Assembly (NCBI RefSeq): GCF_000002425.4
Contig: NC_037257.1
Coordinates: 20,570,208-20,634,207, forward strand
Direction: 5' to 3'
DNA length: 64,000 nucleotides
Origin: Physcomitrium patens
Lineage: Eukaryota > Streptophyta > Bryopsida > Funariales > Funariaceae
Part shown: positions 26,112-37,163 of the stretch, piece by piece
Position numbering within the stretch: the stretch's first letter is position 1
Layout of the letters: the number at the start of each line of letters is the position of its first letter
Notes under the pieces: model-generated
Told to the model about the DNA's origin: nothing
The model's database searches: none
The model's input: only the letters and a program-made list of their open reading frames with translations
Position numbers and translations under genes: made by a program

Positions 26112-26470
26112 TGTTAGGGACATAGTCCTTAGAACCTTCTAGAGACAAGTTTCTAGAACCTTCTAGAGACAAGCTTCTAGAACCTTCTAGAAGCAAGTCT
26201 TTGGAACCTTCTAGAAGCTTCTTAATTGGTAGAAGATGTTAGGAACATAGTCCTTAGAACCTTCTAGAGATAAGTTTCTAGAACCTTCTAGAAGCTTCCT
26301 AGTTGGTAGAAGTTGCTTGATAAGCTTCCTAAATAGGAGTATATATTGGAATCGAGGCTGAAGAGTTCTTCAGTCTCGACAACACATCTCTTGGAGCTCT
26401 AGCTCACCTCTCTGGTGTTGTTTTTGTATTCATCTGATTAATCTAGTTCTTGCCAGTTCTTCTTGAACTT
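26112..26470 (+). repeat. 3' LTR of the truncated chromovirus, with heat-shock-element array
   Basis: It starts TGTTAGGGACATAG directly after the purine tract AAAGGAAGGGGTGA; the right end is not certain. The first 117 bases or so are partly duplicated in tandem (TGTTAGGGACATAG at 26112 and TGTTAGGAACATAG at 26228). TATA-like GGAGTATATATTGG lies at 26337-26350. The U3 part is dense in GAA/TTC units. Confidence 0.75.
26132..26298 (+). promoter_or_regulatory. Cluster of perfect heat-shock elements
   Basis: The heat-shock factor consensus is alternating GAA and TTC units spaced by two bases. Perfect runs are seen at 26175-26192 (TTCtaGAAccTTCtaGAA), 26204-26221 (GAAccTTCtaGAAgcTTC) and 26276-26298 (five units), plus three-unit runs at 26132 and 26151. 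They lie upstream of the TATA-like box in the LTR. Binding by HSF is inferred from the motif. Confidence 0.7.
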
Positions 26471-26475
26471 CTTGT

Positions 26476-27807
26476 TAGATCTCAAGTCTGTATTTCTGTG
26501 TCCATGACATCCAAGCAAAAGTTGATTTATGATACAAGAAAAATTCTATCCAGTAAGTTAACTCCTGTTTCTTAATACCTTTGTATACCTTAATTGTCCG
26601 AGGCTCTGCTGTGGTTGCCAAGTTGATAGTTTGACATAAAGGTATAGGAGTGATATTCTGTTTCAACACCCATATTGATTTCAAATCAGACAGTAAGTTT
26701 GACATCTGTGAAGTATTGAAACCTGTGTCCAGAGCACTCATATGGTGGATATCATATCTAGTTATTGAATTAATACTAAATTTAGCAGAGATTTTTGAAT
26801 CCATCGGATATATTAAGTACTTCCCCAGACCACCACATTGGTACACTATTCCAGGGTGTTGGTCTATTTCCATGGATGCCTTCGTAATCGATACTACTGC
26901 ATCATTATTGGTGCTAAGCTCATCGTCTGAAGTCAATTTAGATGTTGGCAATTTAGATTCTCCATGATAGTGTATTGGGTACATTTGTAATACCATTTTA
27001 TCTCCGCCTTTGCCAATTGTCAAAGTACCTCGACTCCAATCGTTCTTTATCTTTGCTTAATAAAGCTAGGGTCGTCGTAATAAAATTAGATACAATAAAG
27101 TTGAATGTTGTAATTGAAAGATAATGTAGTCAATTTCACATGCAATATCGATAATTATAATTTGAATACTCCGTAAAATACCCATTGGTTTAACTCGGCT
27201 ATTATCTTCCATCTGTAACACCAATGTTGTGGATCTAGTGTTCCAAATCTAAAGCATCCATTGTATCAGCATTCATTAATTTGACACTGAAACCATCATC
27301 CACCTGAATACCCGAGATCATAACACCGTCAATCAAAACATTGATGGTTGGTGCACTTAGGTCAGGGTTCAAATTGATTTTATTAACTTTTTTATTGCAT
27401 TGCCTAGGTTGTATTAACGATGAATTCAATGTAAAATGATACTCTGATGGGACCACTAGAAGTTGCTTCATAGAAATAGAAGGCCAAATAGCGTCCAGAT
27501 CCTTCAAAATGTCATAGGGTTCTATATGTAAGATAATACTCAATGCCCTCTTCCTTTTCATTGGTTTGAATTTAACTCCGTGAGATAAGATATTCTTCCG
27601 CACTGAACTCGGAATTAAAATAGTAGATGAAGCTTCCTTGGAATTTGTGCCTCCGAGAGGATCTTTCAACAGATAGGATGTTTTTTGAAATTATGTAGAA
27701 AACAAAACAGCTTGACATGGAACCGAAGCCTCCGTAGTTGGTACCTCATTGAGATGCACAACCAATTCTGGTCTTATATTGAATAAGGGGCCCATGTCAG
27801 GACCTGG
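26476..27807 (-). pseudogene. Element B protease to pre-RT region (fossil)
   Basis: Minus-strand frames hold a retropepsin-like stretch (INVLIDGVMISGIQVDDG, about 27300-27370) and, downstream, an FAW motif of the kind that precedes gypsy reverse transcriptase (about 26505-26520). The protease active site appears as LIDG where LxDTG/LxDSG is usual. The region is cut on the right by the chromovirus at 27808 and on the left by the truncated one. Confidence 0.65.
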
Positions 27808-28348
27808 TGTCATGGTCATACTCATATGAGCTAGTAATTACATATATAAGTAGATAAAAATAAGTTAATTCTATAGTATTTAATAGAAAAGCTTCCTAGA
27901 AGCTTCATAGATTCTGCTTTGACTTCATAGGTGTCTTTAATTGACTTTTTGGATTAGAAACATGGTCAACAAGTTGGCCATGTGCCACACATGTTATTAG
28001 CTTGAAGATCAAGCTAACTCTGTAGTCCACATATAGAAAAACTTACCTTGTAAGTCAAGGCATGTATTCTACAAAGTCAACACATATTGGAGGTCCTATA
28101 GTACGTCGCCATGTAGCCCCTAGTTAGATAGTATATATAGAGACAAGAGTAAAGCTTTCTTCACTTTAGTCAACTCCTTTCTTACTTCCAGTCTAGTTTC
28201 AAGGGTCTCTAGTTTTCTTGTCTTTTGGCAATAGCCATTCTAGTTTCTCTTTCAATATACATACTTGTTTATTTATATTTTGTTACCTTTCTTTGAATGA
28301 AGGCTCACTTGTCTGAATTGCTTTTTTCATCCAATTCTTGTCCTTGAT
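27808..28348 (+). repeat. 5' LTR of the full-length chromovirus
   Basis: The ends are TGTC...GATA; the partner LTR ends in GACA. A TATA box lies at about 28131-28139 (GTATATATAG). The stretch GAAGCTTC beside TTCCTA near 27893-27908 is a weak echo of the heat-shock elements in the related LTR at 26112. Confidence 0.88.
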
Positions 28349-28368
28349 AAATTGACAAGAGTACACCT

Positions 28369-28382
28369 ACAATATCAGAGCT
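28369..28382 (+). other. Primer-binding site, tRNA-Met type
   Basis: ACAATATCAGAGCT resembles the TGGTATCAGAGC complement of the initiator-Met tRNA used by many plant gypsy elements. It lies about 20 bases past the apparent LTR end, so either the LTR boundary or a small insertion is uncertain. Confidence 0.6.
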
Positions 28383-28561
28383 TTGTCTAATCTTGATTAA
28401 GAGTGGAATACTCCTTTTTCTTGATAAGATAGAAGCATATTAGAAGTTATGGATTACCCTCTTCTAAACTAATATTGTCCTTAGTATTTTCTTTGTTCTC
28501 AAGTCATCTCTTCTATTTGACTTGAGCGATATTAGACATCTTCTCTTTTCTAAGTGTTATC

Positions 28562-29494
28562 ATGGCAGAACTTGTTGAAATGAAGAATGCAATGGCACAA
28601 ATGCAAGAGCAATTGAGGGAGTTAATGCTTGCAATGCATCAACTCAATTTACCACCACAAGGAGCAACAAGATTGGAAGGAAGTGAAGATATAGAAATGG
28701 TTGGGGCTGCTTCAACATCTGCATCAAACCATGTCCTTTTTCCTATGGTGGAACGTCCTTCCAGTGTTAGAGAACCAAGAATTACCCTACCCGAGAAGTT
28801 TGATGGCACGAGATCTAAGTTTCGAGGATTTATCAATCAAGTGTAACTTGTGATTGAACTTCAATCCCAAAGCTATCCAATTCCAAGATCGCAAGTTAGA
28901 TTCATTGGTACGCTTCTTTCAGGTTCAGCACTATCGTGGTTTTCATCTTTTCTTGAATGATGAGATCTAATATTGGATAATTTAGAATCTTTTTTAGTGG
29001 AGTTTCGATCCATGTATGGAGAACATGATGCAATTCGTGTTGCAACCAATAAGATCTGTATTTTACGACAAGGCAATCGATTAATAACGTTGTATGCTTC
29101 ATAATTTTGACAACTTGCAACTGATATCAAATGGGATGATGCTGCACTTATTAGCCAATTTTTTTATGGATTACAATATGAGGTAAAAAAATTAATGCTC
29201 AAGTTACGTGATCCTCAAACATTGAGTCAAGCAATTGACTTTGTTGTGAAGTGCGACAATCACCTTTTTGAATTTCGATCTGAGAACCGTACAAGTGGAC
29301 CTCAACGTTACTATAATTCAATGGCAACACCAACACCTCTTCAACACATACATTTGGAAGTAGAAGATATGCAAATTGATGTAGTACATTTCAAACCTCT
29401 TACTGAGCAAGAAAAGACTCATCGGTGTCAAGAAGGATTATGTTTATATTGTAGAGAACTAAAGCACACTGCTCAATATTGTCCAAAGAAATGA
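28562..29494 (+). pseudogene. Chromovirus gag (fossil)
   Basis: It starts MAELVEMKNAMAQMQEQ and contains a retrotransposon gag domain (EKFDGTRSKFRGF; a second part near LRDPQTLSQAIDF). It ends in a single zinc knuckle of CCHC type (CLYCRELKHTAQYC). The frame is broken. The same region, strongly decayed, is found inverted at 415-1305. Confidence 0.85.
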
Positions 29495-29574
29495 TGCAAT
29501 CACAAAATGAGGAGTATGGCTATAAAAGAAGATAATATGTCGGAAAACGAATTGGTCCAGCTACAATAGGAACC

Positions 29575-32500
29575 ATGCGGCTGGAACCTTGCACAACATC
29601 TAGTAAAGGTCTTATTCTCTCCTCAGAGCCCTCTCCTTGTTTTACATTAAATATTATTTTAGGACCTAAACATTACAAAGTCTCTACCTTGTTAGATTTG
29701 GGAGTCTCAACGTGTTTTTTAGATGAAGAGTTTACTAAAAGACATAGCATATCTTTAGTAAAGAAAACTAAACCTGTTCATGTAAAAGTCATAGATGGTC
29801 GTCCATTGTCTTCTCGAGATATTATTCACGAAACCCTTCCTATAGAAGTAATAATCAATGGTCATAATAGTTTTGTAGTATTTTATATCATTAGATCTCT
29901 CTCTAATCTAGTCATTTTAGATTTATCGTGGTTAGAAAAATACAATCCTCATATAAATTGGATTTTCCAAACTCTTACTTTCTCTAAAAGTATAACTAAA
30001 AATGTAGTTAATCAAGTAGAGAGTCATAAGTCCAGTTCAATTAAATCCATATTTATAGAAGCAAAAGCTTTCTTGCATGCTGCTATGAAAGTATCACCAT
30101 ATATTATTTATGCCACACCTGTTCCTACTGGTGAAAAGACTTCAAGTGACATTCCAAGCCAATATCAAGAATTTTAAGATATATTCGAAAAAAAAAATGT
30201 GGATATACTCTCGAAACATCGTCCCTATGATTGCTCAATTAACCTTCAAGAAGGAGCACAACCGCCATTCGGACCAATCTACAGTTTATCACAAAATGAG
30301 TTGACTGAACTCAAGGAGTATATTGAAGAAAATCTAGCCAAGAATTTCATATGCCATTCTAAATCTCCAACAAGAGCTCGAATTCTATTTATGAGGAAAA
30401 AAGATGGATCATTGTGGATGAATGTTGATTATCGAGGGCTCAACAAGATTACCATCAAGAACAGGTATCCACTACCTTTAATATCTGGACTTCTTGATCA
30501 GCTGAATCAAGCTAAGATCTATACAAAAATAGATCTTTGGAGAGCATATAATCTAGTACGCATCAAAGAAGGAGATGAATGGAAGACTACGTTTCGAACT
30601 AGGTATGGACATTTTGAATACAACGTCATGCCTTTTGGACTTACAAATGCACTAGCAGCTTTTTAACATTTAATGAATGATGTTTTTTGAGAGTTTTTGG
30701 ACGATTTTGTGGTCTGTTATCTAGACGACATTTTGATCTATTCTAAGAATCCAGAAGAATATGAACTTCATGTTCGTCATGTGTTACAAAAATTAAGAGA
30801 AGCAGGACTTTATGCCAAGATAGAAAAGTGTGTATTCCATACTACTCAAGTTGATTTCTTAGGTTACATCATTTCAAATGATGGACTTATGATGGATCCT
30901 AAGAAAGTTCAAATTATTATAGATTGGAAGATCCCAAAAATGTTAAAAGATGTCCAATGTTTTTTAAGATTTGCCAACTACTATCAAATCTTCATCAAAG
31001 ACTTCTCTCAAGTTGCAACTCCACTTATACGTTTGACTTGTAAAGACAAACTCCAATAGAATCAAGAAGTAGAAGTTGCTTTTGAATCTTTGAAGACAGC
31101 ATTTGTTTCTGCACGAATCTTGTATCGTGTTGATTTTTCCAAAGCATTCTTTATCGAAATAGATGCATCAGACTTTGCTCTAGGTGCGGTTTCATCACAA
31201 ATGGGAACAGATGACAAACTTCATCCATTAGCCTTTCATTCAAGAAAATTCTCAGTAGCACAAATCAATTATGAGATCCACGAGAAAGAACTTCTTGCAA
31301 TTATAGATTCTTTTCAAGAATGGCATCATTATCTAGAAGGTGCTTCTAGTCCAGTCATCATGTATACGGATCACAAGAACCTCAAATATTTTATATCAAC
31401 ACGCATATTAAATTATCGTCAAGCTCGTTGGAGCATGTCTTTATCAAGATTCAAGTTCATCATCACTTATTGGCCAGAAAAACAACAAGGTTTGTTTGAT
31501 GCCTTGTCTAGGCATTCTTATCTTACACCAAAAGAAGGAGATGCAGCTTTTGAGCAACAAAGAATGATTCTCTTGAAGCCAGAGCAACTTCATCTTCGAG
31601 CAATAAAATCAACATTGATTGTTGATTTAACTTTTCTTAAGCAAGTCCAGTTATGTATGTCTTCAGATCCTCTTGCTCATAATATCAAGAATAATTCTTT
31701 TAAATCTCATGATCCTTCTAAATTTGAATTCAAAAACAACCTACTCTATTTCGTAGGATGCCTATATGTTCCAGAAAGAAAAGCACGTTTACGCATTCTT
31801 CAAGCTTGTCACAACTTTCCAAAAGCAAGATATTTTGAATATAATAAGACTTTAGAGCTGATATCTAAGAATTTTTGGTGGCCTCAAATATGGAAGGCAG
31901 TCAAAGATTTTGTACAATCATGTGATGTTTGCTCAAGATCAAAAACTCCTCGTCATCGACCTTTTGGACTTTTTCAGCCATTACCCATTCTAGAACAACC
32001 ATGGTCTTCTTTTTCTATGGACTTCATCACGGATCTTCCAATTTCAAGTTCTTATGGTTCTATATTTGTGATAGTAGATCATTTTACCAAGATGGCACAT
32101 TTTGTATCATGTACAAAATCTATCCCAGGTGAAGAAACAGCTAAGCTCTTTCTTGACAATATCTATCGCTATCATGGATTATCCAAGGATATTATATCAA
32201 ATAGAGAAACTCAATTTGTATGAAGATTTTGGTGGACTCTGTTCAAGATTCTAAAAGTAGATATAAAACTATCTTTGGTATTCTATCCTCAAATTGATAG
32301 ACAAACAAAGTGTGTTAATCAAGTTTTGGAGCAATATTTAAGATGTACCATTTACTACCAACAAGATGATTGGATAACTCTTTTGTCATTGGCAGAGTTT
32401 GCTTACAATAACACGGTACATTCTTCTATAAAACAAACACCTTTCTTTGCTAATTATGGTTATCATCCATGACTTGATACTTTTGACTTTTTTAAAGTTG

Positions 32501-33042
32501 ATAATCTTGTTGAGAAAGATTTGGCAATTTATTTATCTGAGCTACATGCAATGATGAAGGCACAGATAAAAGAAGCTCAAGAACAACAAAAGGTCAATAC
32601 GGATGTCTATCAAAAGGAACAACCACCATTCCACTTGGGTGATAAGGTATGGCTACTTTGTCGCAATATCAAGACCTCTTGTCTTTGTGATAAGTTGGAC
32701 TATCGAAGGCAAGGACCATTTTCTATTTTTGTACAAATCAATTCAGTTGTATATCGTTTACATCTATCGGAGTCAATGAAAATCCATCTAGTATTCTTCG
32801 TGTCTCTTCTTGAACCATACAAGACAGTGGACATACTTAGAAGACGACAAGCTCCACCTCCTCCCATAGAAGTGGATAATAATGAAGAGTTTGAAGTAGA
32901 AGAAGTCTTAGATTCAAGGCGGCGCCGAAATAAATTAAAATATCTTATCCATTGGCACGGATATGGTATTAGTGAATGCACATGGGAACCAAGAAAGAAT
33001 CTTACAAATGCAGCAAAGGTGATGGAGGCTTTTCATCGATGA
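29575..33042 (+). pseudogene. Chromovirus pol: PR, RT, RNase H, integrase, chromodomain (fossil)
   Basis: Retropepsin-like segment (STLLDLGVSTCFLDEEF, about 29690), RT ([28 protein letters not shown] at about 30720), RNase H (EIDASDFALGAV), integrase (CDVCSRSKTPRHRPF, SMDFITDLP) and a C-terminal chromodomain (YLIHWHGYGISECTWEP, about 32940). The chromodomain places it among chromoviruses, whose integrases are known to be guided to heterochromatin marks. The coding region is broken in several places. Confidence 0.88.
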
Positions 33043-33157
33043 CATCCATCAAAATCAAGATGAAAACCTTCTTTATAAAAGAAATAATATCTAGGTAAGA
33101 TAACATTCTACTTTCAATCCTTGTTCATAGTTTCTTTGTAGTTGTGACGTTTAGGAG

Positions 33158-33580
33158 ATGGAGAATCAACAACCAGTGGATTCGACTCAAGAGCCTTTAT
33201 TTGCTGACCTATTGGATAAGATATTACGATTGTCACAACCTTCAAGATGATGCAATCGGGATGAAGATCTTCAAGAATGACATGTTCTTCCTCGAATAGA
33301 TGGCGAGATACAATGCGTTTGGTATCACGATTTGAGAAGAGACTACCGATGTTTGGTGATTTTGCTAGAGGTAGGAACAACTCCTGATGGTGTTCCAAAT
33401 ATTTTATTCGAAGGAAGTTATGAAGGCCTCAACAATGATCAAATAACTGGGTGGTCTTTCCACCTTGGTATGGGACACTACCGATGGTTGAGAGGCCCTA
33501 TCAATCATCTTCGAAGAGAACAAAGATCAGAGCATGTGGCGAATATAATTCATCGCATCATAGATTTTCTCAACATATGA
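33158..33580 (+). pseudogene. Extra open frame after the chromodomain (fossil)
   Basis: It starts MENQQPVDSTQEP and ends near HRIIDFLNI. The central block GHYRWLRGPINHLRREQ matches the frame at 25708-26060 of the other chromovirus. It lies between the chromodomain and the purine tract. There is no resemblance to envelope proteins (no signal peptide or membrane span), and the function is unknown. The copy is broken. Confidence 0.6.
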
Positions 33581-33621
33581 TGATCGCTCCTCGTGGAACT
33601 CGTCTCTAGAAGGGGGAGTAA

Positions 33622-34163
33622 TGTCACGAACATACTCATATAAGCTAGTAATTACATATACAAGTAGATAAAAGTAAGTTAATTCTATAGTATTTAATAG
33701 GAAAGCTTCCTAGAAGCTTCATACACGCTGCTTTGACTTCATAGGTGTCTTTCATTGACTTTTTGGATTAAAAACGTGGTCAACAAGTTGGCCATGTGCC
33801 ACACATGTTGTTAGCTTGAAGATCAAACTAACTATGTAGCCCACACGTAGAAAAACTTGCCTTGTAAGTCAAGGCATGTGTCCTATAAAGTCAATACATA
33901 TTGGAGGTCCTATAGAACATCGCCACGTAGCCCCTAGTTAAATAGTATATTTAGAGACAAGAGTGAAGCCTTCTTCACTCTTGTCAACTCCTTTCTTGCT
34001 TCCAATCTAGTTTCAAGGGTCTCTAGTTTTCTTGTCTTTTGGCAATAGCCATTCTAGTTTCTCTTTCAATATACATACTTGTTTCTTTATATTTTGTTAC
34101 CTTTCTTTGAGTGAAGGCTCACTTGTCTGAATTACTTTTTTCATCCAATTCTTGTCCTTGACA
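33622..34163 (+). repeat. 3' LTR of the full-length chromovirus
   Basis: The 542 bp run TGTC...GACA, starting right after the purine tract and ending at the CCTGG target duplication. Confidence 0.92.
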
Positions 34164-34173
34164 CCTGGATTGG

Positions 34174-36245
34174 ATGGCCCCAAAATTGAGTCCAATTAGT
34201 CCTTCACATCAAGATCACCCAAATGTTAAATTGATCGTTTTTCATTTTGCTGACTTCTTGTTTGGACACCTTGGACTACTTCTATCAGATGAACTGGTGA
34301 TTCCTGTGTCCCGTTATTTTTTTCTTCTACAATTTGTACTGTCGATTGTATCTCTTGATCATGATTATTAGGATTAAATAGAACATTGCATTGATAATGA
34401 AAATGATCCGATTGCTTGTAATTTCTACATATTAGAGCATATTCATCTATAAACCTTGGGTTAGGATATTTACTGGCATAATGACCAATTTGTCGGCACC
34501 GGTAGCAACATAGTGGTTTTTGATCCATACCGTTAGGTACACTTGGAGTCTCCTCTGAAATATATCTACTAGATCGATTTCAGGTAGGTAAAGTAAATGA
34601 TCCTTGCTGATCAGTTGCTACTGGTTGAGAATTGAATTACTGAATTGGTATAGTTTGGAGATTATCTCCTTGATTATTTCTACCATTTTGCATCTTTGTT
34701 CCATAAATGAGATTATAATTAGTATTTTGAAAATTTCTAAAGCCAAGATTAAGTCGATTTGAGCGATTACTATTCCAACTATCCATATTTCTAGTTTGTA
34801 CTTGATTAACATTCAATTGAGTTGGTTGTATTAACGTCTAGTTATTGAGCTATTGTTGCCTTTGTAAATGCCAACAGTTTTGGATATAGTGCTTTCTTCC
34901 ACAAAATATACATTGAACATCCGTTTGTTTGGGTGATGGACATTCCGTATCAAAATGACCTTAGTCCTTACAATTATTATACCATATATTATGTCTCGTA
35001 TTAGAAGGCTTATGTCGTTTCTCCTCATCTTTAGCCATATTCACGGCCAATTCTTCCATCTTCTTTGTTAGATTTAATAACAAGGCTTCATTTGGATCTT
35101 TAATAGTCACATTTGTGACCAACTCCGGTTGTTGATAGGTTGGCAATGTAAAATAAGGTGTCATTATTATTGGTGCTATTGCTTGGAGTGGTGTAATATT
35201 AATTGGTTTTTGCAAGATAACATTCTTTATGTTGGAGTCAACCATTTCTAGATAATTATCTATCGACACATTTTTCGGTTGTATTTGTTGGCTTCCTGAA
35301 CTTGGAATCATTGTGGCCTCCACTGTTAACAATTGGTCATAATGACATTCTTTCCATACCTTTGCTCATGCCAACGATGCATCTATCGTAGCTGATCGAG
35401 CCTCTTTTACAAATATTTTTAATTTTGGTGGTTGCAAACCATTGATTAATATCGACAATATAAATGCATCTGGCATTTGATTATTTAGCTATTTATGAAG
35501 TATATCCACGACCCGACCATAATAGGACTCTACTGATTCATCGCAAACATCCTACTATTCATAAAACTTTTTCTAACCGATCTTCAAATCCTATTGGTCT
35601 AAAATGTATTAGGAAGGTATTCCTCAAGGCCTCCCAATTGAAAAATCTATCCACTGATTGCGGAATATATTATTCAAAAGTTATATCTTTTAAAATTACT
35701 AGTAACCATCTCAATCAAATGTCTTCTCTTCTATCATTATTAGCCACTCAGGCTATCAAGAATTGAGATATATGGTGATCAGAATCAAAGCCCAGTCAAC
35801 CACTTAAAATAAATAATAGTACCACACTTGTAGTTCGATTTCCTACTGCTCTCATTTATACTGCAATTGGTACTTCTGGTACTCCCGCGGGCATTGGTAT
35901 TATCACTCATCTCTTTACTATTTGAATTTGAATTTTTCTTCCTTTGGTTTTATTTAGACCTATAATTTTTTTTTTTCGTTCTCGTAGGAGATTTCTTATG
36001 CGTAATTGCTCTTGTCTTTCTTTTGCTTGTCGATTAATTCTTTGATAATCCTCCCTTTTATGATTATCACTCATAAATTTTCATTCTTCTTTACAAAATC
36101 AATACTGTCTTGAATTATAATGCACATATTTGTAACCCTAAAATTGGTTCTTCTCACGTTCTCATTCAACATATAATTCCATCTCCCATACAATCAATTT
36201 CTAACATTTCATATTGTTATCATTTCGTTGACAGCGGTGCCAAAA
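34174..36245 (-). pseudogene. Element B gag with zinc knuckles, primer site (fossil)
   Basis: Minus-strand segments: INITPLQAIAPIIMTPYF and LLLNLTKKMEELAVNMAKDE (35000-35330), then CYRCRQIGHYASKYP and CRNYKQSDHFHYQC (34440-34520). These match element C (39900-46650) segment by segment. The primer-site-like TTTGGCACCGCTGTCAACG on the minus strand directly follows the right LTR. It is broken throughout. Confidence 0.75.
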
Positions 36246-37163
36246 TGTTATTCTTGTTGTGTTCAAGCTTCAATATACCAAAGCAATTGAATTAATAGAG
36301 GTAGATTCGAATATGGAAAAAGATTGGTTATATAAATTGGATCTGTTAGTGTCACAATTGATTGTACTCGAGCTATTTGAAATCAATTATCAAACTACAA
36401 AATACCAAGGCTTACTACTTCTATCTTAATTCAACACCTAATCCATTCTATGACTATCAATTCAATAATACTTCCATATTTTTATCCGTTTATCTCCTAC
36501 TTACTCTCTTTGTGGTTTATATATATTCAATTACTGATCTCCAGCTTACTTATTGTATTCAGTTTCTCAATTCATCACACAGAATTTAATATCTCGACTT
36601 ACGACTCTCATAGTCTGGCACTTCAGACTAATTTCTCAGTATTCAAAAACTATCCATTACTCATCAACAACAAAGAAACAAAAAGAAGTAGCACCAAGTT
36701 TGCCCTGACTTACAACTATCATAGTTTGGCACTCCAAACTAACTTCTCAGTATTCAAAAACTATCGATTACTCATCAATAACAAAGAAACAAAATGAAGT
36801 AGCACCAAGCTTGCCCCGACTTACGACTATCATAGTCTGACACTCCAAATTAACTTCTCAGTATTCAAAAACTATCTATTACTCATCAACAACAAAGAAA
36901 CAAAAAGAGGTAGTACCAAGCTTATCCTAGCTTATGACTATCACAGTCTAGCCCCGATCTCTCTTTCCTCAACCTCTTTATCCTACCAAAAAGATGATCC
37001 ATCGACCAGTGGATTCCAAAGGTTATGACCCTTTGAATCTTTAACCATTTATTTCACTAACTACCTATTGTTACCAACTAAATTGCCTAACTATCAGTCT
37101 AATTTTCAAGGTTATCAATAACCAACTAGTAACTTACTACTAAGTTTATTTATCTATTCTACA
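36246..37163 (-). repeat. Element B right LTR (its 5' LTR) with three tandem units
   Basis: It pairs with 21352-22158. Positions 36594-36935 hold three units of about 112 bp (TCATAGTCTGGCACTTCAGA, TCAGTATTCAAAAACTATC, then CAACAACAAAGAAAC) plus a partial fourth. The expansion relative to the other LTR explains its extra length. Confidence 0.82.

Larger units (their letters stand above)
22627..26475 (+). mobile_element. Left-truncated chromovirus (Ty3/gypsy)
   Basis: The element begins within pol, just before reverse transcriptase, where it becomes alignable to the element at 27808. It then carries RT ([28 protein letters not shown]), RNase H (ETDASDFALGAVLLQM), integrase with its zinc region (CDICSRSK) and catalytic core (DFITDLPSS), and a C-terminal chromodomain (YLVHWCGYDINERTWE). 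After it come an extra reading frame and a 3' LTR starting at 26112. The 5' LTR and gag are missing. The coding part has roughly half a dozen breaks. It lies inside element B. Confidence 0.85.
27808..34163 (+). mobile_element. Full-length chromovirus (Ty3/gypsy) with both LTRs
   Basis: The 6356-bp element is flanked by a perfect 5-bp target duplication CCTGG (27803-27807 and 34164-34168), inserted in element B. Parts in order: LTR, tRNA-Met-type primer site, gag, protease, RT, RNase H, integrase, chromodomain, extra frame, purine tract (AGAAGGGGGAGTA) and LTR. The LTRs differ at about 38 of 542 sites by eye (about 7%), mostly transitions, so the insertion is old but younger than B. The structure is complete end to end, but the coding part has about eight breaks. 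Confidence 0.92.
21352..37163 (-). mobile_element. Element B: Ty3/gypsy LTR retrotransposon hosting nested insertions
   Basis: This minus-strand element has LTRs at 21352-22158 and 36246-37163; in element orientation they read TGTAGAATAG...AACA. Next to the right LTR (its 5' LTR) the minus strand reads TTTGGCACCGCTGTCAACG, resembling the primer site of the Athila/Tat branch rather than the tRNA-Met type. Remaining parts are gag with zinc knuckles (34226-36240) and protease through the pre-RT region (26476-27807). RT, RNase H and integrase are absent, and two chromoviruses lie inside. It is a broken, old fossil. No matching target duplication was found (GAGTG on the left, ATATG on the right). 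Confidence 0.75.

Noticed and set aside
33158-33580. Envelope gene after pol in the chromovirus
   Set aside because: No signal peptide, membrane span or cysteine pattern. The shared block is hydrophilic.
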